This document shows positions 9,768 through 18,789 of a stretch of DNA of 64,000 bases, piece after piece. The stretch covers positions 1-64,000 of the forward strand of contig NZ_BMUI01000003.1 of the NCBI RefSeq assembly GCF_014650115.1. Direction: 5' to 3'. The notes below the pieces were generated by a model. The model was not told the origin of the DNA. It was given only the letters and a program-made list of their open reading frames with translations, and ran no database searches. The position numbers and the translations under genes are program-made. How positions within the stretch are numbered: the first letter of the stretch is position 1; each line of letters starts with the position of its first letter. The DNA comes from Streptomyces olivaceoviridis. Its GTDB lineage: Bacteria > Actinomycetota > Actinomycetes > Streptomycetales > Streptomycetaceae.

Positions 9768-11132
9768 TCAGCCCCTGATGATCGCCAGTGCCTCGTCGCG
9801 GATCTTCGTCATGGTGGCCTCGTCCTTCGCCTCGGCGTTCAGGCGGAGGAGCGGCTCCGTGTTGGACGGGCGGACGTTGAACCACCAGTCGGCCGCGGCG
9901 ACCGTGAGGCCGTCGAGGTCGTCGAGGGTGACGCCGGCGCGGCCCTCGTACGCGGTGCGGATCGCGGCGAGGCGGGCGGACTGGTCGGCGACGGTGGAGT
10001 TGATCTCGCCGGACCCGGTGTAGCGGTCGTACTGGGCGACCAGGGCGGACAGCGGGCCCTCCTGGCCACCGAGGGCGGCGAGGACGTGCAGGGCGGCCAG
10101 CATGCCCGTGTCGGCGTTCCAGAAGTCCTTGAAGTAGTAGTGGGCGGAGTGCTCGCCACCGAAGATCGCGCCGCTGCGGGCCATCTCCGCCTTGATGAAG
10201 GAGTGGCCGACGCGGGTGCGGACGGGGGTGCCGCCGTTCTCCTTCACCACCTCAGGGACCGTGCGGGAGGTGATCAGGTTGTGGATAACCGTGCCCTTGC
10301 CGCCGTTGCGGGCCAGTTCGCGGGCGGCGACCAGCGCGGTGATCGCGGACGGGGAGACCGGGTCGCCGTTCTCGTCCACGACGAAGCAGCGGTCGGCGTC
10401 GCCGTCGAAGGCGATGCCGAGGTCGGCGCCCTCCGCCGGGACCCGCTTCTGGAGGTCCACCAGGTTGGCCGGGTCGAGCGGGTTGGCCTCGTGGTTCGGG
10501 AAGGTGCCATCCAGTTCGAAGTACATCGGGACGAGGGTCAGGGGCAGGCCGGCGAAGACCGGGGGGACCGTGTGGCCGCCCATGCCGTTGCCGGCGTCGA
10601 CCACGACCTTCAGGGGGCGGATGGCGGTGAGGTCGACCAGGGAGCGGAGGTACGCCGCGTAGTCCTCCAGCGTCTCGCGCGCGGAGAGGGTTCCCGGCCG
10701 GTCCACTGAGTCCGGGGCGCCCTCCGCCAGCCAGCGCTCGACGCGTTCGCGGATCTGCGCGAGGCCCGTGTCCTGGCCGACGGGGGCGGCGCCCGCGCGG
10801 CACAGCTTGATGCCGTTGTACCGGGCCGGGTTGTGGGAGGCCGTGAACATCGCGCCCGGCAGGTCCAGCGCGCCGGAGGCGTAGTACAGCTGGTCCGTGG
10901 AGCACAGGCCGATCTCGGTGACGTCCGCACCGCGGTCCGCCGCGCCGCGTGCGAAGGCGCGGGAGAGGCCGGGGGACGAGGGCCGCATGTCGTGGCCGAC
11001 GACGATGGCCGCCGCTCCCGTCACCTCCGCGAAGGCGGCGCCGAAGAGTCCGGCCAGTGCCTCGTCCCACTGGTCCGGGACCACTCCGCGCACGTCGTAC
11101 GCCTTCACGATCTGCGACAGATCAGCAGTCAC
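9768..11132 (-). CDS. manB: Phosphomannomutase / phosphoglucomutase
   Basis: A 454-residue enzyme from the GTG at 11132, chosen because AGGAGG sits seven bases before it. It interconverts mannose-6-P and mannose-1-P for GDP-mannose synthesis. The four alpha-D-phosphohexomutase domains are complete: the phosphoserine loop [14 protein letters not shown] near 97-110, the Mg2+ loop FDGDADRCF near 230, the sugar-binding [13 protein letters not shown] near 315, and the phosphate-binding [12 protein letters not shown] near 425. It heads the run manB, trm112-like, SIS, manA. DUF3499 lies 208 bp upstream in the same direction. Confidence 0.95.
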   Translation of the reverse strand: MTADLSQIVKAYDVRGVVPDQWDEALAGLFGAAFAEVTGAAAIVVGHDMRPSSPGLSRAFARGAADRGADVTEIGLCSTDQLYYASGALDLPGAMFTASHNPARYNGIKLCRAGAAPVGQDTGLAQIRERVERWLAEGAPDSVDRPGTLSARETLEDYAAYLRSLVDLTAIRPLKVVVDAGNGMGGHTVPPVFAGLPLTLVPMYFELDGTFPNHEANPLDPANLVDLQKRVPAEGADLGIAFDGDADRCFVVDENGDPVSPSAITALVAARELARNGGKGTVIHNLITSRTVPEVVKENGGTPVRTRVGHSFIKAEMARSGAIFGGEHSAHYYFKDFWNADTGMLAALHVLAALGGQEGPLSALVAQYDRYTGSGEINSTVADQSARLAAIRTAYEGRAGVTLDDLDGLTVAAADWWFNVRPSNTEPLLRLNAEAKDEATMTKIRDEALAIIRG

Positions 11133-11340
11133 GGCCAACCCTCCTGAAGTCCTATGGGTGCCCACAAACTACCCGGCGGGAGCGAGGGCGCCCGCGCGGA
11201 CACCAGCCGGACGCCCGGTGGGCCCTCTTCCGTAACGTCCGGAGGGTCCGGACCGTCACGCGGGGCGGGGGTGGCGCGGGGTGGCGTTCGGCCGTGGCGC
11301 GCGGTGGGGCCTCAGGCGTGGTGCCGGCCGGTCGACGCGC

Positions 11341-11766
11341 TCAGTTGTCCGGGGAGCGCAGGACCCTCAGGTGGCCGCGGCGGGCGACCTCCATGGGGTC
11401 GGCGGCGCGCGATCCGCCGCCGCCCGCCTCGGCCGCGCGCTCCTGCGGGCGGGCCGCCTCGCGCACGGCGTTGGCAAGCGCTTCCAGGTCGTCCCCGCTG
11501 GGCCGCGCGGGCGCGGAGGCGTCGAGGAGTCGTACGACCTCCCAGCCGCGCGGGGCGGTGAGGCGCTCGGAGTGTTCGGCGCACAGGTCGTAGCAGTGGG
11601 GTTCGGCGTAGGTGGCGAGCGGGCCGAGGACCGCGGTCGAGTCGGCGTAGACGTACGTCAGCGTCGCGACGGCGGGTCGGCCGCAGGCGGTGCGCGAACA
11701 GCGACGTACAGGGCTCACGACGTTGGACGGTACCGCACTCTTGAGCGGGCCGCGACGACTCTCCAC
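11341..11766 (-). CDS. DUF3499 family protein
   Basis: A 141-residue protein from the GTG at 11766, preceded by GGGGGAG at seven bases. Another in-frame GTG at 11718 just before SPVRRCSRTACGRPA would give 125 residues and is an alternative. Its cysteines (RRCSRTACG and HCYDLCAEH) suggest a structural zinc site. A disordered Ala/Glu/Gly-rich stretch precedes a conserved end RRGHLRVLRS. Function is unknown. Its place next to manB and diverging from the zincin-like gene is conserved in actinobacteria (the Rv3258c position in Mycobacterium tuberculosis, from memory). Confidence 0.8.
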   Translation of the reverse strand: MESRRGPLKSAVPSNVVSPVRRCSRTACGRPAVATLTYVYADSTAVLGPLATYAEPHCYDLCAEHSERLTAPRGWEVVRLLDASAPARPSGDDLEALANAVREAARPQERAAEAGGGGSRAADPMEVARRGHLRVLRSPDN

Positions 11767-12048
11767 CAGGTCACTCCCCCGTGTCGTGCTGTGAAACGCC
11801 CCACACACCCCTTTGAGCGGACTTCGTTGACCTGCATGGACGCATGTCCGGCGGGTGCCGGGCGGGACCGCGTCCGGTCATGAGCCGGTACAAACACCGT
11901 CAATTGCCTTGAGTTCGGCGGTCTCGGAGAGTTACGGAATCGAGCCAGACCTTGGCTGAAATGGTCATCCTGTGACATGCGGAGGCATGGGCCGGTTGCC
12001 GCGCGGAGCCGGACGTGCGGAGGGCGCGGGGACTACCCTTCACCAGTG
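11767..12048. other. Intergenic region between DUF3499 and the zincin-like gene
   Basis: A 282-bp divergent gap. I see the ribosome-binding site of DUF3499 at its left edge and no clear Shine-Dalgarno sequence before the ATG at 12049. The composition is lower in GC than its surroundings near 11890-11980, as expected of a promoter region, but no promoter pair is convincing. Confidence 0.4.
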
Positions 12049-12504
12049 ATGGACAACCGTGTACCGCCCCGTACCGCCGGCCCAGGGCCCCGTCGCCGTG
12101 ATCGCCACGGGCGGGGCATGCGAGGGCCGATCGCGCCGCCGCAGGTGCCGCTGGCGGCCAGCCGTGCCGAGGTGTTCGCGGACCTGGTGCAGGACTCCGT
12201 GGAACGTCTTGAGCGGCGGTGGCCACAGTTGGCCGACATCGACTTCCTGGTGCTGGAGGTGCCCCGGCTGGAGGGGCCCGGGGATCAGGCGGCATGGACG
12301 GACGACGCCGTTCCGCTCGGTGGGGTCATCCCCGCGCGGGACGGGCGGCGGGCACGGGTGGTCGTGTACCGGCGGCCGGTGGAGATCCGCACCAAGGGGC
12401 GCGACGAGCGGGCCGCGCTGGTGCACGAGGTGGTCGTGGAGCAGGTGGCCGAGCTGCTGGGGCTGACACCGGAGACCGTGGACCCCCGGTACGGGGAGGA
12501 CTAG
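12049..12504 (+). CDS. Zincin-like metallopeptidase-family protein with a degenerate HExxH
   Basis: A 151-residue protein from the ATG at 12049. It resembles the small zincin-like family PF06262 in length and layout: a helix beginning EVFADLVQDSVERL, strands DFLVLEVP and RARVVVYRRPVEI, then a helix ALVHEVVVEQVAELLGL. Family members normally have HExxHH at this last helix. Here only the first His and Glu remain (HEVVVEQ), so both later histidines are absent and zinc hydrolysis is doubtful. It occupies the conserved slot between DUF3499 and the whiB region. A role as a non-catalytic binding protein is an inference. Confidence 0.75.
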   Translation: MDNRVPPRTAGPGPRRRDRHGRGMRGPIAPPQVPLAASRAEVFADLVQDSVERLERRWPQLADIDFLVLEVPRLEGPGDQAAWTDDAVPLGGVIPARDGRRARVVVYRRPVEIRTKGRDERAALVHEVVVEQVAELLGLTPETVDPRYGED

Positions 12505-12567
12505 GGCGCCTTCGTCGGCCCGGTGCCGGTGCCGGGCGGGGCGGAACGGGGCGGGTTCACCCGACGG

Positions 12568-12617
12568 CGATCGGCCGCCCCGGCCCTCACCGCCGATCGG
12601 CCGCCCCGGCCCCTCAC
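12568..12617. repeat. Tandem 23-24-bp duplication at the end of the DUF5719 gene
   Basis: CGATCGGCCGCCCCGG plus CCCTCAC occurs at 12568-12590 and again, with one extra C, at 12594-12617. The second copy supplies the DUF5719 stop codon (12614-12616), so the repeat doubled the gene's last bases into the convergent intergenic space. Confidence 0.8.
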
Positions 12618-14122
12618 TTCTGGAGGATCGACAGGTCCTGCTCCGTCGTCGGTACCGACACCGTTCCGCGGTCGTTCGGGAGGGTCTGGACGGTGAAGGC
12701 GGGGACGCCCCCCTCGGTGGCCGCGAGGGTGCGGGAGGCGTAGACGGGGGCGCCGGAGACGGGTTCGACCGTGAGGGCGTACGTGCCCTTCAGGCCCGAC
12801 GGGACGGGGACGTCGACGTTCTGGGTGGTGCCGGACTTGATCGTGTACGTCTTGGTCACCGCCGTCCCGCCCTCGCTGCCCGCCGACGCCGTCACCTTGA
12901 CGGTGGCCGTGCCGGTGGGGGCCGTCAGGGCGAGCGTCGTACCCTTCGCGCTGTTGTCGGCCGCGGTCGCGCGCGTGCCGACGGCGGCCGTGGCCGGGAT
13001 GAACGCCGTCTCCTTCTTGTCGCCCTTGCCGCGCACCACTTGGAGCGCCGCGACGACCGGGACGCTCTGGTCGGTGGGGGTGAGGAACAGCGAACCGGCC
13101 TCGCCACGGGTGACGTCGCCGAGATCGACCGCCGTGGTCATGCCGGCCTTGACGTGCAGGGTCTCGTTGCCGGCCGGGGTGATCAGACCGCTGGGCGAGG
13201 CCAGGCGGATCTTCAGGTCGGCGTCGTCGTCGCCGGGGGCGAAGGCGATCAGGCGGACGTCGGTGGCGTCCTTCGGGATGCCGGGGAGGACCTGGCTGCC
13301 GGCCGGGTCGGCGGCGGCGGCCAGCCAGTCGCCGCCCTCCTTGTCGTCCAGGGCCTGCACGGCGGCGCCGACCCGGCCGCTGCGCACGCTGACGTGCACG
13401 GTCAGGTCGGTCTGCCGCTCGTCGGTGAGCGTGGAGAGCAGGATCGGCTCGCTCGCGTGCGGCTTGACGGTGAGGTTCTCGCCCAGCGGGGACTTGATCG
13501 CGCCGTCCTTGCCGTACAGCTCGATGTCGACCACGGCGGCGGAGTCGTCGGGGTTGGTCAGGTGGACGTAGTCCGTGCGGCCGGCGGCCGTGCCGGCGCC
13601 CGGGAACCAGAACTCGGTGTCCGCACCGGTGCAGTTGACGCCCAGCAGGCCCCGGCCGCTGCCTACGGCGACCTCGGTGGTCTCCTGGACGGTCCAGCCG
13701 GACGCGAACCTGCCGTCCGCAGTGCCGACGAGCGCGGGCGCGTCGGCACCGGAGATCTCTCCGGTGGCCGGCGTGCCCGGTGCCTTCGGGGTGAGCACCG
13801 GCTCGTCGGACTTCTTCCCGGCGCCCTTGCCGCCCTTGCCGCCGTCCGTGCCGTCGGCCGACTGCCCGACGGCCGCCTGGAGTCGGGCCTTGCCGCCGCT
13901 CCCGGCGCCCTCGGTGACCGGCGTGAACGACGTGTAGGCCGTGTCGGCGACGTCCGACGTGCTCGGCGCCGGGCACAGCAGGCTGGTGCGCTCCACGGGC
14001 AGCCGGGCCGCCGCCTGGGGCGCGGCGGCGCCGGACGCGGACGGCGAGTCGATCGCGGCGAACGCGGTGACGGCGGCCAGCGCGGCCGTGCCGGCGATCA
14101 GAGACAGGGTGGTGCGGTTCAC
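12614..14122 (-). CDS. Secreted DUF5719 family protein
   Basis: A 502-residue protein with a signal peptide or N-terminal anchor (MNRTTLSLIAGTAALAAV, about 1-22) and an Ala-rich cleavage region. The remainder is beta-rich, Thr/Val/Gly-rich and low in cysteine (one near 50, one near 175), consistent with an extracytoplasmic repeat of immunoglobulin-like sheets. The family is known only as DUF5719. Its ATG overlaps the stop of the glycosyltransferase gene (ATGA, 14119-14122), so the two are translationally coupled. An accessory role for that membrane glycosyltransferase is the natural inference. Confidence 0.8.
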   Translation of the reverse strand: MNRTTLSLIAGTAALAAVTAFAAIDSPSASGAAAPQAAARLPVERTSLLCPAPSTSDVADTAYTSFTPVTEGAGSGGKARLQAAVGQSADGTDGGKGGKGAGKKSDEPVLTPKAPGTPATGEISGADAPALVGTADGRFASGWTVQETTEVAVGSGRGLLGVNCTGADTEFWFPGAGTAAGRTDYVHLTNPDDSAAVVDIELYGKDGAIKSPLGENLTVKPHASEPILLSTLTDERQTDLTVHVSVRSGRVGAAVQALDDKEGGDWLAAAADPAGSQVLPGIPKDATDVRLIAFAPGDDDADLKIRLASPSGLITPAGNETLHVKAGMTTAVDLGDVTRGEAGSLFLTPTDQSVPVVAALQVVRGKGDKKETAFIPATAAVGTRATAADNSAKGTTLALTAPTGTATVKVTASAGSEGGTAVTKTYTIKSGTTQNVDVPVPSGLKGTYALTVEPVSGAPVYASRTLAATEGGVPAFTVQTLPNDRGTVSVPTTEQDLSILQK

Positions 14123-17100
14123 TGCTGGCTCCCGTCGGGGCGCTGGCTGCCGGTGCCGTGGGGGTGCTGGGCCGGGTCGAAGCCCTGCTGGGCGGGGTCA
14201 TAGCTCTGCTGGGCGGGGTCATAGCCCTGCTGGGCGGGGTCATAGCTCTGCTGGGCGGCGTCGTAGGCCGGGTCGTAGCCCTGCTGGTAGGCCGCCGGGT
14301 CGTACGGCATCTGGTCGGAGGTGCCGCTGTAGCCGTACGGGTCGTACGGGGCCGTCTGGTAGGGGTCGGACTGCTGGTACGGCTGCTGGTCGTAGCCGGT
14401 GGCGGTCCCGTACGGGTCCGCGCCGTACCCGGCGTACTCGGCGTACCCGGCGTGCCCGGCGGTCTCGGCGTGCCCGTAGGTGGCCGAGTCGCTCCCCCAG
14501 TCCTCGTTCCGCTCGGCCGGGGGGACCCCCATGTCGTACGCCTGCTGGTGCGGCACGGCGGCCGGGGCCTGCTCGGGCTGAGGCGTGCCGGGCTGTTCCT
14601 CGGCGGCGGTCTCCTCCGCCTGGGCGCGCAGGCGGCGGGCGCGGCGGCCCTCGCCCGCGGTGGCCTGGACGGGCAGGGGCTGCTCCTCGGGCAGGTCGTC
14701 GTCGACGTCGCGGCGGCGGCCGGGCAGGGCGAGGACGACCAGGACGACGGCGAGCGCGCCCTGTGCCAGGAGCCAGGCCGTGTGGGCGATCGGGGCGTCG
14801 TAGGTGACGTCCAGCCTGCCGCCGCCGGAGGGGAGTTGGAAGCCCTGGGCCCAGCCGTCGACCGTGGTCCGGGTGAGCGGCTTGCCGTCGAGGGTGGCCG
14901 TCCAGCCCTCGGCGGCGCTGTCGGCGAGGCGCAGGACGCGGCTGCCGGAGCCGGAGGGGATCGTCGTGTGGATCTCCACCGGTCCCGCGGTGACCGGCTG
15001 GGCCTTGCCCGAGCCGGAGGCGGGCACGATGGCCGCGCGGCCGACCTCCTGGTCGACGCGCCACAGGGCGCTGCCGTTCTGCTGGCTGAGCCGGGCCAGG
15101 CCGGGGGTGGCGTCGAGGACGCGGGTGATGTCGCGCGGGGCGCCCTTGTGGACGAGGACGTACCGCACGGCGAAGCCGCCGAGTTCGTCGGCCTGGTCGG
15201 CGCCCGAGCCGGCGACGAGGTTGGCGACGGTCTTGTCCAGGCGGGCGTTGCCGCCGTCGGCGGCGGTGAGTTCGGCGTCGCCCATGCGGGCGCCGGAGCC
15301 GCGGACCAGGGTGTAGCGCACGCGCGCGGTGGAGTCGCTGTCGAGGACCAGGGTGCGGGCCTGATCGCCGCCGCTGGAGTCCTCGGCGACGAACGCGGGC
15401 ACCTGGGCCGGGTCGCGGCGCTCCAGCGGACCGTCGGCGCCGCGGATCATCCAGCCGGCGGCGACGAGCAGCGGGCCGGCGGCCGAGGCGAAGGCGATCA
15501 GGGCGGCGACCGGCTGGCGCCAGCCGAAGCTCTGCTCGGCAACGCGCGCGCGTGCGCCGTCGGCGCCGAGAGCGGCGGCGGCCAGCAGGGCGATGCCGTA
15601 GACGAGGGTGGCCGGTCCGGCCCAGGCGGACTTGTTGGACAGGACCGCGAAGACGAGGCCGGTCAGGGCGACGGCCCAGGCGGTGCGGATGCCCAGCTGC
15701 CGCTCGGAGCGCAGCAGGGCGGCGAGCGCGGCGAGCACGATGCCGATGAGCATCAGGCCGTGCACGGTGCCGGGGCCGCCGGGCGCGGCGCCGAGCAGAT
15801 CGAGCGCGGAGGCGGCCGAGGGGCCGTACTCCAGGCCGGCCTCCTGGAAGAAGCCGGTCGGCAGGAGGGTCAGCGACCAGGGGGCGAGGAGCAGCAGCGG
15901 GGTGCCGAGCTGGGCGAGGAAGCGCAGGCCGTGGGCGACGAGGTCGCGGCGACGCAGCACCAGTACGCCGAGGCCGAGCAGCAAGGCGATGGGCCAGACG
16001 ATCGGGGTGAAGGCGGTGGTGACGGTCAGCAGCAGCGCGTACGCCCAGGTGGCGCGCCAGCTGCCGCGCGTGCCGGCGCGGCCGGCCAGGCCGCTCGCGG
16101 CGATGCCCGCGCGGGCGATGAGCGGCAGCAGCACGGCGAGGACGGCGGTGCCGATGCGACCGCCGGCCAGGGCGCCGGTGGTGGCGGGCAGGAAGGCGTA
16201 GGCGATGGCCGCCCAGGCACGCAGCAGCCGGGAGGTGACCAGGGGCCGGGAGGCGAAGTAGGCGGTGAACCCGGCGAGCGGCACCGAGCAGACGAGCAGG
16301 ACGGTGACGGTGAGTCCGGTGGAGCCGAACAGGATCGAGGCGAGGGTGGCGACGATCGCCAGGTACGGGGGCGCGGACGGGCTGCCGCCGACGCCGACCG
16401 GGTGCCAGGCGTCCAGGTAGCGGGACCACAGGTCGCCGGCGCCGGCCGGGACGGGCAGCAGGGCGCCGCCGGCGAGCGCGCCGCCGGCGAGCAGGGCGCG
16501 GCAGGCGGCGAGGGAGATGAGCAGCAGCGCGAGGAAGAGCACCGGGCCGGGTCTGCGGGCGATCCGCTTGAGCCGGGCGAACTGCTCGACCTCCAGGAAC
16601 TCGGCGTCGTCGCCGCCGGGCCCGGACTCCACGGCGCCGCCGTGCCGGCCGGCCGAGGCGGTGTCGCCGTCGGTGCCGCTGGAGAAGTTGCCCGCGATCT
16701 GCTCCACGGTGGCCCGGATGGTGGCGCCGGGCGGCGGGAACAGCTGGCGCAGTTCCCCCTTGTCGATCTGGGCGGGGCCGCGGCTGCGCCGGGCGGCGAT
16801 GATCCGCTCGGGCCGCAGCAGGGTGCTCAGCAGGCCGCGGATCTCGTCGACGGCCTGGCCGGGGACCTTGCCGACGAGGTAGGCGAGGGTGCGCAGGACG
16901 GTGCCGAGGAGCAGCCGCAGCAGGACCCAGGGCAGCGCGGCCGTACGGGTGTTGGCGAGCAGGGTGTAGACGGCGCCCGCCTTGTCGACCTTGTGCGGGG
17001 AGGCGGTGGTGCGGCCCGCGCAGTCGACCGTGCGGCGCTCGCGGGAGGCGGCCTCGGCGTGCCGGACGACGGCGTCGGGGGCGACCAGGACGCGGTGGCC

Positions 17101-17910
17101 GGCCGTGTGGGCGCGCCAGCACAGGTCGACGTCGTCGCGCATGAGCGGCAGCCGGCGGTCGAAGCCGCCGAGCTGTTCGAAGACGTCGCGGCGGATGAGC
17201 ATGCCGGCGGTGGAGACGGACAGCACGGTGCGGACGTGGTCGTGCTGACCCTGGTCCTGCTCACGGCGGTCCAGGCCGGTCCAGCGGCGGCCGGAGTTGG
17301 CGATGGAGACGCCGACCTCCAGCAACTGGCGGCGGTCGTACCAGCCGCGCAGCTTGGGGCCGACGACCGCGACGTCGGTGCGGCCGAGTTCGAGTTCGTT
17401 CTCGACGACCCGCAGCAGTTGGGCGAGGGCGTCGGGTTCGGGGGCGCAGTCGTCGTGCAGCAGCCACAGCCACTGGATGGGCTCGCCGTGCGGCAGTTCG
17501 GGCAGGTCGTAGGCGTCGTCGCGCCAACTGCGCGTGACCGGGTCCCAGCCGCTGGGGCGCTTGAGGTACGGCAGGTCCTCCGGGGTGAGGAGGGGCGCGG
17601 TGCGGCTCGCCTCCTCCACGGCCTGGCCGAAGCCGGTACGGCGGGCCAGGTGCAGCACATTGGCGTCGCCCAGGGCGTCGGTGAGCAGCCGGGCGGAGTC
17701 GTCCGCGCTGCCGGTGTCGGCGGCCACCGCGTACTGGACGGGGCGCTCCTGGCCGAGCAGCCCGGCGAGCGCGTCGGGCAGCCAGCGGGCGCCGTCGTGG
17801 GAGACGAGGACCGCGGTCACCACATGACGCGGGAACTCGGGCGGGCGGGCTGGGTCGAACGCTGCTGTGGCGGTGCCGCTTTGGGCTGCCGTATGGCTGT
17901 GCACGGACAT
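14119..17910 (-). CDS. Giant GT2-family glycosyltransferase with multispanning membrane domain
   Basis: A 1263-residue protein from the ATG at 17910; there is no strong ribosome-binding site, so the start is the least certain part. The N-terminal 280 residues form a GT-A domain: VTAVLVSHDGARWLPDALAG, then the LLHDDCAPEPDAL metal-binding region and LMRDDVDLCWRAH near 270. From about 380 to 1010 come a dozen or more hydrophobic helices. An extracytoplasmic region of about 250 residues and a last helix near 1090 follow. The cytoplasmic tail is Gln/Tyr/Pro-rich and ends in heptads of YDPAQQ(S/G). The acceptor is probably a cell-envelope polymer; the sugar is unknown. It is followed by DUF5719 with a 4-bp overlap. 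Confidence 0.85.
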   Translation of the reverse strand: MSVHSHTAAQSGTATAAFDPARPPEFPRHVVTAVLVSHDGARWLPDALAGLLGQERPVQYAVAADTGSADDSARLLTDALGDANVLHLARRTGFGQAVEEASRTAPLLTPEDLPYLKRPSGWDPVTRSWRDDAYDLPELPHGEPIQWLWLLHDDCAPEPDALAQLLRVVENELELGRTDVAVVGPKLRGWYDRRQLLEVGVSIANSGRRWTGLDRREQDQGQHDHVRTVLSVSTAGMLIRRDVFEQLGGFDRRLPLMRDDVDLCWRAHTAGHRVLVAPDAVVRHAEAASRERRTVDCAGRTTASPHKVDKAGAVYTLLANTRTAALPWVLLRLLLGTVLRTLAYLVGKVPGQAVDEIRGLLSTLLRPERIIAARRSRGPAQIDKGELRQLFPPPGATIRATVEQIAGNFSSGTDGDTASAGRHGGAVESGPGGDDAEFLEVEQFARLKRIARRPGPVLFLALLLISLAACRALLAGGALAGGALLPVPAGAGDLWSRYLDAWHPVGVGGSPSAPPYLAIVATLASILFGSTGLTVTVLLVCSVPLAGFTAYFASRPLVTSRLLRAWAAIAYAFLPATTGALAGGRIGTAVLAVLLPLIARAGIAASGLAGRAGTRGSWRATWAYALLLTVTTAFTPIVWPIALLLGLGVLVLRRRDLVAHGLRFLAQLGTPLLLLAPWSLTLLPTGFFQEAGLEYGPSAASALDLLGAAPGGPGTVHGLMLIGIVLAALAALLRSERQLGIRTAWAVALTGLVFAVLSNKSAWAGPATLVYGIALLAAAALGADGARARVAEQSFGWRQPVAALIAFASAAGPLLVAAGWMIRGADGPLERRDPAQVPAFVAEDSSGGDQARTLVLDSDSTARVRYTLVRGSGARMGDAELTAADGGNARLDKTVANLVAGSGADQADELGGFAVRYVLVHKGAPRDITRVLDATPGLARLSQQNGSALWRVDQEVGRAAIVPASGSGKAQPVTAGPVEIHTTIPSGSGSRVLRLADSAAEGWTATLDGKPLTRTTVDGWAQGFQLPSGGGRLDVTYDAPIAHTAWLLAQGALAVVLVVLALPGRRRDVDDDLPEEQPLPVQATAGEGRRARRLRAQAEETAAEEQPGTPQPEQAPAAVPHQQAYDMGVPPAERNEDWGSDSATYGHAETAGHAGYAEYAGYGADPYGTATGYDQQPYQQSDPYQTAPYDPYGYSGTSDQMPYDPAAYQQGYDPAYDAAQQSYDPAQQGYDPAQQSYDPAQQGFDPAQHPHGTGSQRPDGSQQ
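14182..14265 (-). repeat. 21-bp tandem repeat encoding YDPAQQS/G heptads
   Basis: Four consecutive 21-bp units differ mainly at one C/T position, and a degenerate copy precedes them. They encode the repeated YDPAQQ(S/G) at the C-terminus of the glycosyltransferase. Copy number probably varies between strains by slippage. Confidence 0.9.
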
Positions 17911-18038
17911 CGAGGTACGGGCCCCGGTTCGATGGACTGCGGTGGACGCCTGCGCCTCCCCGTGCGTCGAGCGGATCGACTGCGTCGGGACAGCGGGGCG
18001 TCTCGGACGAGCGACCACACTATCGGCTGGCCATGACG

Positions 18039-18079
18039 ACGGCCCGCCGCCTGTGGATAACCCACTGGCGACGGGCCGT
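18039..18079 (-). terminator. Hairpin between whiB and the glycosyltransferase gene
   Basis: Thirteen-base arms (ACGGCCCG[C]CGCC and GGCG[A]CGGGCCGT, one mismatch) enclose a 15-base loop, 28 bp beyond the whiB stop. It probably ends the whiB transcript before the glycosyltransferase gene. Confidence 0.65.
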
Positions 18080-18106
18080 TCGCGACGTTGGTGGCCGGCC
18101 GTACGG

Positions 18107-18370
18107 TCACACGGCGGCCTTCTTCAGACGGCGGCGTTCCCGCTCGGACAGGCCGCCCCAGATGCCGAAGCGCTCGTCGTTCGCGAGGGCGTATTCGAGG
18201 CACTCGGAGCGGACCTCGCAGGCGAGGCAGACCTTCTTGGCCTCTCTGGTGGAGCCGCCCTTCTCGGGGAAGAAGGACTCGGGGTCGGTCTGGGCGCACA
18301 GCGCGCGCTCCTGCCAGCCGAGTTCCTCGTCCGCGTCGTCGACCAGCAGTTGCTGCACCAGCTCGGTCAT
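18107..18370 (-). CDS. whiB: Developmental regulator WhiB
   Basis: An 87-residue Wbl protein from the ATG at 18370, with GAGGGG before it. Four cysteines at about 25, 48, 51 and 57 (spacing Cx22Cx2Cx5C) bind a [4Fe-4S] cluster. The FGIWGGLSERERRRLKK segment gives the G[VI]WGG turn and the basic DNA-contact tail. In Streptomyces, WhiB acts with WhiA to start sporulation septation. Length, motifs and neighbourhood (fbiA/fbiB nearby, mannose genes upstream) fit WhiB rather than a paralogue; the mycobacterial equivalent in the same place is WhiB2. A near-consensus promoter and a perfect palindrome lie upstream. Confidence 0.93.
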   Translation of the reverse strand: MTELVQQLLVDDADEELGWQERALCAQTDPESFFPEKGGSTREAKKVCLACEVRSECLEYALANDERFGIWGGLSERERRRLKKAAV

Positions 18371-18442
18371 GTGCGCCCCTCGTCTGTCTTTCGCGTCCCC
18401 GTGCGTAGCCGTTACCGATTTCGGCTGAACGACACGAGTGAA

Positions 18443-18472
18443 ATTACAAGTGTGCTGCTCCGGGCGAGTCAA
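18443..18472 (-). promoter_or_regulatory. Probable whiB promoter
   Basis: On the minus strand TTGACT (18472-18467) and TGTAAT (18448-18443) are 18 bases apart. This is a good match to the primary sigma factor consensus, about 75 bp before the whiB ATG. whiB in S. coelicolor is known to have a constitutive and a developmental promoter; this would fit the constitutive one. Confidence 0.65.
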
Positions 18473-18587
18473 GCCGAGATCTGCTATTGGGTCCGTTATT
18501 CACTCTGCGGAACCAAGGCCGTGCGGAAAGTGTTCAAATCGGCATAAACCTTGACACGCAGCAGGACCCCGGGGGGCGGTCACGACC

Positions 18588-18607
18588 CCGTACAGATCTC
18601 TGTACGG
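18588..18607. promoter_or_regulatory. Perfect 20-bp palindrome upstream of whiB
   Basis: The 9-bp arms CCGTACAGA and TCTGTACGG meet around a 2-bp centre, about 115 bp upstream of the whiB -35 and 166 bp before the leader-peptide promoter on the other side. Its shape suggests an operator for a dimeric regulator. The regulator is not identified. Confidence 0.5.
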
Positions 18608-18753
18608 AGAAGGACGCCTCCGCGTTCGATCCCGTTCCGCGAAGCTCAAGCGCTCGGATGTGCCCCATGTGTCCCGACCCCCCGGTGAGCAAACCTTTCA
18701 CTTTTCAGATGAACCGGATGAGGTGAAACATGTCCCACATACCGGGCGTCGAG

Positions 18754-18782
18754 TTGACAGTGCGGGTGTGAACCGATGTCCT
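18754..18782 (+). promoter_or_regulatory. Probable promoter of the Cys leader peptide and cysteine dioxygenase
   Basis: TTGACA (18754-18759) and TGTCCT (18777-18782) are 17 bases apart. The -35 is perfect and the -10 weak. Transcription would be expected to begin about seven bases after the -10, at or next to the ATG of the leader peptide (18790), so that message would be leaderless. Confidence 0.55.
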
Positions 18783-18789
18783 AGTGGGC

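Noticed and set aside
14158..18036. Open frame of 1292 codons antisense to the giant glycosyltransferase
   Set aside because: It is a long mirror frame caused by extreme third-position GC; it is Gly/Ala/Arg/Asp-rich without any domain, while the other strand has a complete GT2 protein.
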